DNA of 8,421 bases from Oscillospiraceae bacterium (GTDB taxonomy: Bacteria > Bacillota > Clostridia > Oscillospirales > Acutalibacteraceae). This document shows positions 1-7,202 of this stretch, one piece after another (position 1 is the first letter of the stretch; each line of letters begins with the position of its first letter). A program made the translations under genes and the position numbers. The stretch is from contig DOZQ01000131.1 in NCBI GenBank assembly GCA_003517915.1, forward strand, positions 650-9,070. Direction: 5' to 3'. The notes below the pieces were generated by a model. The model was not told where the DNA came from and searched no databases. It was given only the letters and a program-made list of their open reading frames with translations.

Positions 1-1104
1 CAAATCAATATTCTTCATATTATCAGCGGGAGAATGGAGAACGCCGCCCATCAAGCCAAAAATGTTACTCGCGGTGACGGCGAGGGTGGGTATGCCATAA
101 GTGGCAAACAGCATATGGTCGCCCATCGGCCACGGCTCGATACGTTCTATGTTTACGTGCTGTTCCGCGCGCTCCATGATTCTGCTTTCCAAATCAGACG
201 AACACGAATAGAACGATACAGAGGTAGCGCTGTCTCGGAGCCCTACGCCGTCAACATTAACGGCCAGAATATAATTTTCTGTTAAATTGCCCATAAAAGC
301 TATTTCTCCGGGCGTCGAATAGTAATCCTCACCGTTGAAAAGTACGATTTCTATTTGGAAGGGAAACTCTTTGCCGGAGAGGGATTCCACAAAAGCAAGC
401 AGCGCGGCCGTGCCGGAGGCGTTGTCGAGAGCGCCGGGGGTCGCCGCTTTCGTATCAATATGCGCCGAAAAGCATACTTTTTCAGATTTCTCCCCGTAAG
501 TTGCAATCACATTATGAGCTTTCGCCGGTACTCGCTCGGCGTTGATTGTCAGTCTTGCCCGCCTAATGGCGCTTTGAGTGAAGACATTCAGGTGTTCCGC
601 GCTGACCACGGCGCAGGGAATATTAAAATCCCCGTCCGCGATGATGTGGTCGTTTGTCGGCGCGACTGTAATGATAGCCGCAGGCTTCTTTTCCTCCAAA
701 AGGGCAATGATCTGTTTATGCTCGTCGGGGTTGTAGAACTCAAAATTCTTTGGCATCAATGGTTCCTTGCACAGCTCGCCGTGCAAAACCGCAATCCTGC
801 CCGACAGCGCCGCGTTTTGAAGCTCCTCGGCCGTTTTGGCGCAGATAAACTCCGCTTCAATGTCACAGGGCAGGGAATACTCCGACGCCGCCACCGGTAC
901 GTCGCGGCCGTTAACTTGCAGTACCGCGCCGAGGCTTCTCCAATCCATACACTCGAACTCTTGCAGCCTAACCTTAAGTCCGCACTTTTCAAGCACACCG
1001 GCAGCGTAATCCACGGCGGCCTTGTTCGCGGCGGAGCCGGTCGGCCTTGCCCCAATGGTGTTGCAGATCACTTCCATGTGACCCTTGATGATCTGGTTTT
1101 TCAT
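1..1104 (-). CDS. M28-family zinc aminopeptidase, C-terminus cut by window edge
   Basis: The reading frame is open for 368 codons from an ATG at 1104 to the window edge, so the 3' end is missing. The expected two-zinc M28 residues are all present in order: H215 and D217 in SAHIDT, D227 in GALDNASG, E259-D260 in FNGED, D285 in VNVDG, and H357 in LHSPADN. GDH at 328-330 is also typical of the family. A less conserved segment (about 80-190) lies before the catalytic core, where many M28 enzymes carry an inserted PA-like region. I see no signal peptide, so it is probably cytosolic. M28 enzymes remove N-terminal amino acids from peptides; the substrate here is unknown. The usual Glu-Glu pair is Glu-Asp, which some family members tolerate. 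The start is supported by AGGAG seven bases upstream. It begins 32 bp after the MFS stop, so the two are probably co-transcribed. Confidence 0.88.
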   Translation of the reverse strand, partial: MKNQIIKGHMEVICNTIGARPTGSAANKAAVDYAAGVLEKCGLKVRLQEFECMDWRSLGAVLQVNGRDVPVAASEYSLPCDIEAEFICAKTAEELQNAALSGRIAVLHGELCKEPLMPKNFEFYNPDEHKQIIALLEEKKPAAIITVAPTNDHIIADGDFNIPCAVVSAEHLNVFTQSAIRRARLTINAERVPAKAHNVIATYGEKSEKVCFSAHIDTKAATPGALDNASGTAALLAFVESLSGKEFPFQIEIVLFNGEDYYSTPGEIAFMGNLTENYILAVNVDGVGLRDSATSVSFYSCSSDLESRIMERAEQHVNIERIEPWPMGDHMLFATYGIPTLAVTASNIFGLMGGVLHSPADNMKNIDL

Positions 1105-1136
1105 ATGACCACTCCTGTTAATTTGATGATCTCATT

Positions 1137-2366
1137 TTACATCCGTGGCCGGTCAGTTTCTTGACCTCCCTTGCGAAAACTCATGAGGCCGAGCAGCAGA
1201 AGCAGTCCGCCGCATACAATAACCATCGACTGTATCTCGACAACATCGGCAAGCGGGCCGAACAGCGCCATGCCAAGAGGCAGGAACCCGCTGTATATTG
1301 CCCCGAACAGGCCGAACACACGCCCCTGTTTTTCCTCCGGCGCGCGCTCTTGCAGCATGGTGGTTGTAGCCGTCATCACTATGGGTATGAAAAAGCTCGC
1401 CAGAAATAAAAACGCGGCGAACAGCCAAAAGGTATAGCTCATGCCGAGTGCTATAGAAAACGCGCCGTAGCAGAGAAGCCCGAAAAGCAGCGTCTTGTTT
1501 CTGTTTTTGAAGCCGCCCCAGGCTCCGAGCAGCAGACCGCCCAGCACCATACCGAGGGAGCCGAGCATTTCCGCAATTGTGAGAAATGTGTAGTTGTCGC
1601 CAAAGGTTCGCTCTATCATGAGTACCACAAGGAAACCGGAGGGAACGGCGAGGAATATAAACGCTCCGTAGCTCAGCAGCAGGCGGCGCACCGGTCTGTC
1701 TTCCGCCGCGTAGGATATGCCTGCTTTTAGCTCGGCAAAGAACGTACTCTTTTGCTCCGTGCGTTTAAGCTTCACGGATTCGAGCTTCACAAAGGACAGT
1801 ATCAATATTCCGGCGATTGCCGTCGCCACGTCGATCATAAGCAGCCAATGGAAAGGCCCGACGGCCAAAAGCGCGGCGGCAGCGGCGGGAGCGGCGAACT
1901 GAATGACTGAGGTCACGCTGCCGTTTATTCCGTTATACCGCATCAAGTGTTTCTCCGGGACAAGCTGCGGGATCGCCGCGCTTACAGCCGGTGACTGTAT
2001 GCCTGTTCCGAGTGAGCGCAACGCTGAGATTATCACCATCAGAGGAATCAGACGGGCGGTATCCCATGTAAGAAAAGCGAATATCAAAACTATCGTTGCG
2101 GCCGCGATCCCCGCGTCGGCCAGAATAATAAGCCGTTTTCGGGGATAGCGGTCCGCCCACACGCCGCCGAAGAAAGAGAGAATCATCTGAGGCAGTGTGG
2201 AGCTGAAGGTGAGGAGCATTGCCCATACGCCGGAGGACGTGTCCAGCGTGACCCGCCAGATGATAGCCATTTGCACAATGGAAGAACCTAAGAGCGATAT
2301 GGACTGGCTGAGCATAAATAGGGCGGCGTTTTGCCGCCATGTTTGGGATTCTTTCGTTTTCAGCAT
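1137..2366 (-). CDS. MFS transporter, MefA/EntS-like drug efflux type
   Basis: This 409-residue protein is strongly hydrophobic throughout, with about 12 predicted membrane segments, the first near residues 14-37. The family's motif A is clear at 67-78 (GGVWADRYPRKR), in the loop after the second segment. The run RSLGTGIQSPAVSAAIPQLV (117-136) and the polar central loop around 195-215 fit the DHA3-like branch that includes macrolide pump MefA and the enterobactin exporter EntS. The expected role is proton-driven export of a small molecule across the cytoplasmic membrane; the substrate cannot be read from sequence. The ATG at 2366 follows GAAAGGAG at good spacing, but this Shine-Dalgarno sequence is buried in a long hairpin, so expression may be conditional. 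It follows AraC regulator 1 by 78 bp and precedes the M28 peptidase by 32 bp. Length is normal for the family. Confidence 0.9.
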   Translation of the reverse strand: MLKTKESQTWRQNAALFMLSQSISLLGSSIVQMAIIWRVTLDTSSGVWAMLLTFSSTLPQMILSFFGGVWADRYPRKRLIILADAGIAAATIVLIFAFLTWDTARLIPLMVIISALRSLGTGIQSPAVSAAIPQLVPEKHLMRYNGINGSVTSVIQFAAPAAAAALLAVGPFHWLLMIDVATAIAGILILSFVKLESVKLKRTEQKSTFFAELKAGISYAAEDRPVRRLLLSYGAFIFLAVPSGFLVVLMIERTFGDNYTFLTIAEMLGSLGMVLGGLLLGAWGGFKNRNKTLLFGLLCYGAFSIALGMSYTFWLFAAFLFLASFFIPIVMTATTTMLQERAPEEKQGRVFGLFGAIYSGFLPLGMALFGPLADVVEIQSMVIVCGGLLLLLGLMSFRKGGQETDRPRM

Positions 2367-2422
2367 AAAAAACAGACTCCTTTCGTTATAAAGGGTATTG
2401 TAACGATTTACAGGAGTCCGTT
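2367..2422 (-). promoter_or_regulatory. Terminator-like hairpin that sequesters the MFS ribosome binding site
   Basis: On the minus-strand transcript, AACGGACUCCU (2422-2412) pairs fully with AGGAGUCUGUU (2381-2371), giving 11 bp with one G-U pair. Above a small asymmetric bulge, UCGUUA (2406-2401) pairs with UAACGA (2388-2383). The 3' arm contains the Shine-Dalgarno sequence of the MFS gene and runs into six U residues (2372-2367) directly followed by the AUG. The structure could therefore stop transcription, block translation, or both. I found no leader peptide start in the 78-bp gap, so the trigger that would open the hairpin is unknown. The pairing is seen directly; the regulatory role is inferred. 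Confidence 0.6.
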
Positions 2423-2444
2423 CTTGACCTTCCTTGCGGATATT

Positions 2445-3353
2445 CTACGTATTCAATTGCCGCACCGGGCGCGCCTCGATATAGCCGCGATAACCCTGCG
2501 GTTCCATCTGAAAGCGCGGCGCGTCCTCATCCGCCCACTCAAAGCCGTACAACTCCGGCTTGTAGGTATTCATGACTTCCCATAAATCCGCAATAGCCTC
2601 ATCGAAATGTTCGTCCTCAAAGGGCTGACCCTGAAAGACCATCAGCTTGCAGGCAGGTAGCGTAATAAGCTCAAAGCCTTCCGGCACTACGCCGCTGTAG
2701 TCGGCGGGAACCTCGACCCCCTGCGCGTAGACAGAGGTTCCGGGCGCGCGGAAGGCGTCCGGGAGCCACATGCCGATAGGCTCATACAGCGCCTCTTTTA
2801 TGCTGTATAAAAGGCCCCAAACATCGCAGCCGGTTTCCTCGACATACTCAAAGTAATCGGCGGCTTTTACGCCCCGTTTCAAGATAAGCTTTCTCTCAGG
2901 GCGCTCGATGACCTGAACAAAAACGGACTGGCTTTCCGGCTTTCTCTCCACTTTACGCTCTCCCTTCAAAAAGTATAGGTATCGGTCACGAACAGGGTTA
3001 GGCATGAATAAATAGAGGGGCGTGGGGCTTTTGCTGTACTTATGAGGCGTCACGCCGAACTCCTTTGAAAACGCCCTTGTAAAGCCTTCGTGGGAATCGA
3101 ACACAAAATCAAATGCGACGTCAATGACCCTGACCTTTTCGTCCCGGAGCTTCAAGGCGGCATGGCTGAGCCTGAGCGTACGGATATAATCAAATGGGGC
3201 TTTTCCGGTATGCTCCTTAAAAAGCCGCGCGCAGTGGAACGGGGAATAACCGGCGGCTTGTGAAAGGTCGCGCAGAGTAATAGGATTTTGGATGTTCCGC
3301 TCAATAAAGTCCTGCATTCTCTGCACGGCTTCGACGCCGCTTAGCTTTTCCAT
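2445..3353 (-). CDS. AraC-family regulator with C-terminal GyrI-like effector domain (regulator 1)
   Basis: This is a 302-residue protein. An N-terminal AraC DNA-binding domain (about 10-108) holds two helix-turn-helix units: the first around 27-48 (LRDLSQAAGYSPFHCARLFKE), the second around 75-98, ending in the typical FTRAFSKEFGVTPHKY signature. Residues 125-297 form a GyrI-like/Rob-type effector domain, as judged by the family-like block LMVFQGQPF and the C-terminal GYRGYIEARPV. Such proteins bind hydrophobic or cationic small molecules and activate resistance or efflux genes. The position directly upstream of an MFS pump, in the same direction, fits that role. The start ATG at 3353 is preceded by GGGGGTGA at seven bases, a G-rich and imperfect Shine-Dalgarno sequence. 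An extended -10 element lies about 31 bp upstream of the start, so it may be transcribed both from the operon and on its own. Confidence 0.87.
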   Translation of the reverse strand: MEKLSGVEAVQRMQDFIERNIQNPITLRDLSQAAGYSPFHCARLFKEHTGKAPFDYIRTLRLSHAALKLRDEKVRVIDVAFDFVFDSHEGFTRAFSKEFGVTPHKYSKSPTPLYLFMPNPVRDRYLYFLKGERKVERKPESQSVFVQVIERPERKLILKRGVKAADYFEYVEETGCDVWGLLYSIKEALYEPIGMWLPDAFRAPGTSVYAQGVEVPADYSGVVPEGFELITLPACKLMVFQGQPFEDEHFDEAIADLWEVMNTYKPELYGFEWADEDAPRFQMEPQGYRGYIEARPVRQLNT

Positions 3354-3383
3354 AGGCTGTTCACCCCCCCGACCTAAAGGCTT

Positions 3384-3392
3384 ATTATATCA
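3384..3392 (-). promoter_or_regulatory. Extended -10 promoter ahead of AraC regulator 1
   Basis: The minus strand reads TGATATAAT, a perfect -10 hexamer with the TGN extension, inside the 87-bp gap between the two AraC genes. No good -35 hexamer lies 16-18 bp upstream, which is acceptable for an extended -10 promoter. The predicted start of transcription is near 3377, giving a leader of about 24 bases. Confidence 0.5.
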
Positions 3393-3440
3393 CGCGGCAA
3401 AAGAAAATCTTGACTTGGATTGCGGTTATTTTCATCACCC

Positions 3441-4316
3441 TTATTTAACCGGAATATACAAGTCAATTTCAGAGTCGGGGTGGTCGTATCCGAGAAACCG
3501 TGTGTCATACATCTCAAAATCCTCGCGGTCATCCATTTCTTCTTTGGTCGTGAGAAACCACGTCCCCCATATATAATCAAAGGTCTGCGGCAGCTTGGAC
3601 AGACTTCCCCGATGGGTGAACACGGCGTAGCGCCCGCCTGGGATGATTTTGCACACAAAGGTTTCAGGCAGTCCGCCAAAGGAGGAAACCTCCACCCCCG
3701 CTACCTCCGAGAATACAACCTCGTCGTTCATGGTGTATAAAGTATTGCTCTGGCAGGCTTCGCATATGCCAAAGCCCCTTCCGCCGTGAGCTAAATTCGG
3801 GATTTGCGGGAATAGATTGTTAGCCCGCTCCCACAGCTCACGCAGCTTATTATCCCGCAGAGTGGTTTCGCCGCGCACTCCCGCGACTTTTATTTCCGGC
3901 AGCTCAACAATTTTGGGATGTACCGTGACATTACGGGCGAGATGATCCAGAAGCCCGGTGTCCAACCGTTCCTTTGCCCCCAATAAAATATCCAGCCTGT
4001 TTCTGCGATAGACTTGCGGACTTACACGGTATACGGCTTTAAAAGCTCGGCTGAACGCCTCCGGCGATTCAAAGCCGCTGTCCAACGCGATGTCGATTAC
4101 TTTTTCATTGGAATAAAGCAGCCTTTTTGCGGCCTCGGCCAGCCTGCGCTTTTTTATGTAGCTGCCAAGCCCCTCGCCGATAATTGCCATGAACTGCCGG
4201 TTAAGGTGGTAATAGGAATACCCTGCGGCTTTCGCCACATCTTCTACCTTGAGGCTTTCGCCCAAGTGGTTTTCTATATACATTACCGCTTGCTCCAATG
4301 CTTTCCGATAGTCCAT
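3441..4316 (-). CDS. AraC-family regulator with C-terminal GyrI-like effector domain (regulator 2)
   Basis: This 291-residue protein has the same architecture as regulator 1 but is clearly divergent from it. The AraC domain occupies about 5-105, with helix-turn-helix units near 24-45 (VEDVAKAAGYSYYHLNRQF) and 73-97 (IDIALDSGFESPEAFSRAF). A linker leads to a GyrI-like effector-binding domain at about 130-291, with features such as IPGGRYAVFTHRG and the terminal SEIDLYIPV. The family includes Rob-like and multidrug-sensing activators. The ATG at 4316 has a very strong ribosome binding site, AAAGGAGG, starting 14 bases upstream. It begins only 16 bp after the C45 stop, so it is surely in the same transcript. 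Having two AraC-GyrI proteins in tandem is unusual and suggests either a duplication with divergence in ligand, or one activator controlling the other. Confidence 0.88.
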   Translation of the reverse strand: MDYRKALEQAVMYIENHLGESLKVEDVAKAAGYSYYHLNRQFMAIIGEGLGSYIKKRRLAEAAKRLLYSNEKVIDIALDSGFESPEAFSRAFKAVYRVSPQVYRRNRLDILLGAKERLDTGLLDHLARNVTVHPKIVELPEIKVAGVRGETTLRDNKLRELWERANNLFPQIPNLAHGGRGFGICEACQSNTLYTMNDEVVFSEVAGVEVSSFGGLPETFVCKIIPGGRYAVFTHRGSLSKLPQTFDYIWGTWFLTTKEEMDDREDFEMYDTRFLGYDHPDSEIDLYIPVK

Positions 4317-4332
4317 GACTGTCCTCCTTTAA

Positions 4333-5445
4333 TCAGCGGCGTTGGTAGTCGTATGTACCGGGAGCCGCCTTCTCCAAGCTGATTTCGATATTGCGCGTTC
4401 CGTTCTGAAGCGGCTGGCTTATATCATAAGTATCCCAGCCGTTTTCCTCGCGCCCGCCCCAGCACAGCTCAACCGTACCGTCAGCCGGAGATATTACCAT
4501 ACTCTTGGTTGTGCCGAAATACTCTTCATAGTAGTGGCAGCACAGACCGTCGGGATACCCTGACAGCAGCATTTCTTTCAGATCAGTCCTTGTCAGGCCG
4601 CCTTTCACAGCTAATCTGTTTTGGATATAATCATAGCGTTTGGCGGAGTGAACCATAACCCCCGGCTCGTTGGGAATTAGCTCCGGCAGAACGGCATGGT
4701 TCGTGGCGAATAGAAACTGTTCGGCGGTATCCGGCCCAATCCGCTTAAACGCGCTTCTTCCGTCGAGAGTTTCAAACAGCGCGGCGTTACCCGCCTTATC
4801 CATAAGCAGCAGGTTGACGTTGTACGCGATGGGCATTCCTTCAAGATACGCTAGGGCCTCGCTGACATCCTTGCAGTTTTCCAGCAGCGCCCGGATGACC
4901 GCCCAAAACTGTAGACCCTTGAGCGCGGGGGAGCGCATGTAGGGCAGAGCGCCCACAGGGAATCCGCAGGAACTTTGCGTTACGCTAAGGCCGTGCTCGT
5001 TTAACCCGTCGTCACGCCCGAAGCTGAGTACGGATGTTCCGAGATGCGCGTATTTGCCTTTCACCGCCGTTTTTACAAGGCAGAAATCCTCCGCTTCATG
5101 GCTGAATTCGTAGTTTCGCGCCACAAGCGGCTTACCATCGGCAGTGCGGGATGGCAGCAGCGCAACCTGACTGCAACGCGGCAGCAGATAGGTCATAGAA
5201 TAGAAGAAAATTTGTTTTGCCGGGACTTCCAGCGCATCCGCAAAACCGTGAAGTTCATTGGTCAGACCGGGGCACCAGCGGTCAAATAGATCGGCTGCTT
5301 CCTTGATCTTTTCGTCCCCGAAGGCTGCGCCCTGCGTATGCAACGCCCGAAGCGGTGGAATATTCGCGTACATTTTACCGAGGCCGTACCCAATCTCGTA
5401 GCTTGTCCCGGCCAAGTTCATCGTGTGAGCCTGCATTGTTTTCAT
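4333..5445 (-). CDS. C45-type autoproteolytic acyltransferase / linear amide hydrolase (penicillin acyltransferase-like)
   Basis: From the ATG at 5445 the protein has 370 residues. It matches the acyl-CoA:6-aminopenicillanate acyltransferase (C45, Ntn-hydrolase) pattern. An N-terminal region contains YEIGYGLGKM. RCSQVALLPS then carries the likely nucleophile Cys91, and GKPLVARNYEF follows it. The end holds LCCHYYEEYFGTTKSMVIS and a final GTVELCWG strand. Members self-cleave before the Cys to create an N-terminal nucleophile and hydrolyse or transfer acyl groups on amide bonds. No signal peptide is visible, so it acts in the cytosol. I chose the start with GGAGG eight bases upstream. An in-frame ATG at 5505 (20 residues longer) has a weaker site, and the extra residues do not look family-like. 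It leads a tight operon with AraC regulator 2. The substrate is unknown; beta-lactam activity should not be assumed. Confidence 0.83.
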   Translation of the reverse strand: MKTMQAHTMNLAGTSYEIGYGLGKMYANIPPLRALHTQGAAFGDEKIKEAADLFDRWCPGLTNELHGFADALEVPAKQIFFYSMTYLLPRCSQVALLPSRTADGKPLVARNYEFSHEAEDFCLVKTAVKGKYAHLGTSVLSFGRDDGLNEHGLSVTQSSCGFPVGALPYMRSPALKGLQFWAVIRALLENCKDVSEALAYLEGMPIAYNVNLLLMDKAGNAALFETLDGRSAFKRIGPDTAEQFLFATNHAVLPELIPNEPGVMVHSAKRYDYIQNRLAVKGGLTRTDLKEMLLSGYPDGLCCHYYEEYFGTTKSMVISPADGTVELCWGGREENGWDTYDISQPLQNGTRNIEISLEKAAPGTYDYQRR

Positions 5446-5549
5446 ATTGTTTGCCTCCAAATCGTTTGATAACTCCAGTGTATATGAGTATAGAGAGGCG
5501 GGCATGATATTTCCTGCTGTTTTATCCCTTCTACAAGCTTATGCCCTTA

Positions 5550-5569
5550 ATGATAACCAGAATAACTCG
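5550..5569 (-). promoter_or_regulatory. Candidate promoter/operator of the C45 operon, third copy of the shared motif
   Basis: The minus strand reads CGAGTTAT (5569-5562), six bases (TCTGGT), then TATCAT (5555-5550). This is the same box and the same spacing as in front of the WYL gene (CAGGTTAT-N6-TATAAT) and the GyrI gene (CAAGTTAT-N6-TACAAT). The predicted transcript would start near 5543 and have a leader of about 98 bases before the C45 start. This copy lacks a second arm at the spacing seen in the other two, so it is the weakest of the three. Confidence 0.45.
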
Positions 5570-5571
5570 CC

Positions 5572-5594
5572 AAAAAACAAACCCGGCAAGTTTG
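5572..5594 (-). terminator. Weak intrinsic terminator after the GyrI-like gene
   Basis: About eight bases after the GyrI stop codon the minus strand reads CAAAC, a 7-base loop, GTTTG, then TTTTTT (5577-5572). The stem is only 5 bp, so termination would be partial. A competing hairpin, AACTTGCC with GGCGAGTT (5592-5585 with 5571-5564, 8 bp with one G-T pair), overlaps it and would enclose the T-tract in its loop. Confidence 0.4.
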
Positions 5595-5601
5595 GAATCT
5601 T

Positions 5602-6231
5602 CTATTTGACTTGATAACGCAGTATTGTCAGCCTTTTATACGGCGCGGTCTTTCTGGCATCGTTAAGGTAGATTTCACGGTGATATTGATTTAGCCTCTC
5701 AAGTCCGTTCTTTTTCGCGAACGAATCCATATTCGCAAATGACGCGGGTTCATCGTCGAATGACCCCCTGTGCAGTATTTGAACACTTTTTCCGCCTGTC
5801 ATAGTGTCAAAGACGACCTCACTCAGTAATGGGTGAGGCTTTTTCTTTGCCGTGATTGCAAGCGCCGCTTCAAACATTTCTTTGGTTATGAAGTCTGGCT
5901 GTCTTATCATAATAGTGTACTTGAAACTATTCTTGTCGAGGGGATTATCTTTGTTGGCCGTCGTCCAAACGCCCTCAAGCGGATACACGCAATAATCGCT
6001 GTATTCATACAGCGCGCGCTCCTCTTTATTATTGTTGTACAGCGCCTTGAATCCGAATTTGACAGGATAAGCGAGGGAATACAATACGCCTACCCTCTCC
6101 GAGAAATCTTTATTGTTCGGATTTCCCACGCCTTTAAGCATGATAAAGCTCTGGCGGGGAACGGTTAATATTTGCGGCTTGTCCTTAGCTCCATATAAAT
6201 CGCGCTCATGTTTTTTCCATTCATGCTTCAT
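5602..6231 (-). CDS. Free-standing GyrI-like small-molecule-binding protein (COG4832 type)
   Basis: This 209-residue protein has no DNA-binding domain. It fits the GyrI-like (COG4832) group. Recognisable parts are KPQILTVPRQSFIMLKGVGNPN near the N-terminus, YCVYPLEGVW at about 80-89, and the C-terminal block VQILHRGSFDDEP followed by HREIYLNDARK and LRYQV. GyrI-like proteins bind planar or hydrophobic compounds. Some are ligand sensors or buffers, and some have been reported to hydrolyse cyclopropanoid genotoxins; which applies here is not decided by sequence alone. It is cytosolic by prediction. The ATG at 6231 has GAGG seven bases upstream. It lies 58 bp after the WYL regulator, with its own extended -10 promoter and a box shared with the WYL promoter, so it is a likely target of that regulator. 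Pairs of YafY-type regulators with such proteins are common in Bacillota. Confidence 0.85.
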   Translation of the reverse strand: MKHEWKKHERDLYGAKDKPQILTVPRQSFIMLKGVGNPNNKDFSERVGVLYSLAYPVKFGFKALYNNNKEERALYEYSDYCVYPLEGVWTTANKDNPLDKNSFKYTIMIRQPDFITKEMFEAALAITAKKKPHPLLSEVVFDTMTGGKSVQILHRGSFDDEPASFANMDSFAKKNGLERLNQYHREIYLNDARKTAPYKRLTILRYQVK

Positions 6232-6259
6232 ACAATGACCTCATTTCCTGTTTTCCCTC

Positions 6260-6298
6260 ATTGTACCAGGCATAACTTGCAACCTTGTGTCAGGTTAT
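6260..6298 (-). promoter_or_regulatory. Promoter and candidate WYL operator of the GyrI-like gene
   Basis: On the minus strand an extended -10 element, TGGTACAAT, ends at 6260. Six bases upstream of its hexamer lies CAAGTTAT (6279-6272). On the plus strand this reads ATAACTTG, and an opposing arm CAGGTTAT sits 11 bases further on (6291-6298), overlapping the stop codon of the WYL gene. The WYL promoter has ATAACCTG at the same distance from its -10 and a CAGCTATA-like arm after the same 11 bases. The predicted transcription start is near 6253, giving a 22-base leader. Confidence 0.6.
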
Positions 6299-7189
6299 AT
6301 ATTTATTTTTCATAGCGTTAATTTTCATAATTATGGTTTCGCGGACTTGCGGCGGAGCAACGATCTCAACGCCGTCACCGAAAGACAATAAGAAGCGGTA
6401 CAGACTCTCGTTGTCTGGTAAGGAGATTTTGGCCAAGTAATTTCCATCGTCCTTTTCTGTCACGTCGTCAAATTCATCATAAACGCGATATGCCATCTCT
6501 TTTTGAAACAACAGGGACAGCGTAACCGTTTCCTCGGTATAGCGGCTTGTGTTACCCAGCACATTGTCCGGAGCGGCGCGCACAAAATCTTGCTCCGTTA
6601 TTTGCAAATTCTTAATCCGATTTAGCTTGAACATACGATAGTCTTGTCTTGTTTGGCAAAAAGCGTACAGATACCAATTCCTGCTTTTATAAACCAGCTT
6701 CAAGGGTTCGGCGCTTCTGTTTTCGCTTTGGCCTTTCCCGCTGTGATATGTAAAATCTATAATTTTGCTTTTAAAAATGGCGCCTTGCAGTTTATGGAAC
6801 ACGTCCTCATTTTTTCTGCCCCATTCGGAAAAGTCCATCTCAATCCAATTCATATTTTGCTTTTGAAAGATGATCCCGAGCTTTGACATAAGCGCGTTTG
6901 TATTCTCATCATCGAGAACGCTCAGCCCTTGTAGCGATAAAAGTATTTGCTTTTGTTCCTCTTCTGAAAGCAAGGACTTATTCAGGACAAAGTTTTCCCG
7001 AATGAAGATACCGCCGCCTTTACCCTGTACCGTATAGACGGGAATGCCGACGGAGCTGAGGATGTCAATATCACGGTATATCGTCCTGACGGACACCTCG
7101 AAACGCTCGGCCAGTTCGGGCGCGGTGGTGCCGCCTTTTTCCAAAAGCAGGAATAGCATTTGAAACAGTCTGTTGTCCGCCAAGTCCAT
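6290..7189 (-). CDS. WYL-domain transcriptional regulator (YafY type)
   Basis: About 299 residues. The N-terminal helix-turn-helix is at about 24-44 (APELAERFEVSVRTIYRDID), followed by the glycine-rich wing GKGGGIF. A WYL domain follows, with the name motif in RNWYLYAF at 172-178 and RMFKLNRI at 186-193. The WCX-like C-terminal extension spans about 220-298. WYL domains sense ligands, often nucleic-acid or nucleotide-like, and switch DNA binding; YafY-type members are local regulators. The start is uncertain. GTG at 7192 and ATG at 7189 lie too close to the only GAGG (7195-7192), whereas a TTG at 7183 has ideal 8-base spacing and would give MADNRLF. The promoter is only just upstream, so the transcript is nearly leaderless. 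It probably controls itself and the adjoining GyrI-like gene, since both promoters share a box. Confidence 0.88.
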   Translation of the reverse strand: MDLADNRLFQMLFLLLEKGGTTAPELAERFEVSVRTIYRDIDILSSVGIPVYTVQGKGGGIFIRENFVLNKSLLSEEEQKQILLSLQGLSVLDDENTNALMSKLGIIFQKQNMNWIEMDFSEWGRKNEDVFHKLQGAIFKSKIIDFTYHSGKGQSENRSAEPLKLVYKSRNWYLYAFCQTRQDYRMFKLNRIKNLQITEQDFVRAAPDNVLGNTSRYTEETVTLSLLFQKEMAYRVYDEFDDVTEKDDGNYLAKISLPDNESLYRFLLSFGDGVEIVAPPQVRETIIMKINAMKNKYIT

Positions 7190-7202
7190 CACCTCACAGA
7201 CT

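Noticed and set aside
355..1164. Long plus-strand open frame of 269 codons
   Set aside because: It lies opposite the M28 gene, has no ribosome binding site and no recognisable domain, whereas the minus strand keeps every M28 catalytic residue.
2423..2444. Possible leader peptide ahead of the MFS hairpin, after the GGAAGG sequence
   Set aside because: There is no ATG, GTG or TTG at usable spacing before the stem.
5446..5505. Upstream in-frame ATG that would lengthen the C45 protein by 20 residues
   Set aside because: The ATG at 5445 has a much better GGAGG site, and its MKTMQAH start resembles the family N-terminus; the extra residues do not.
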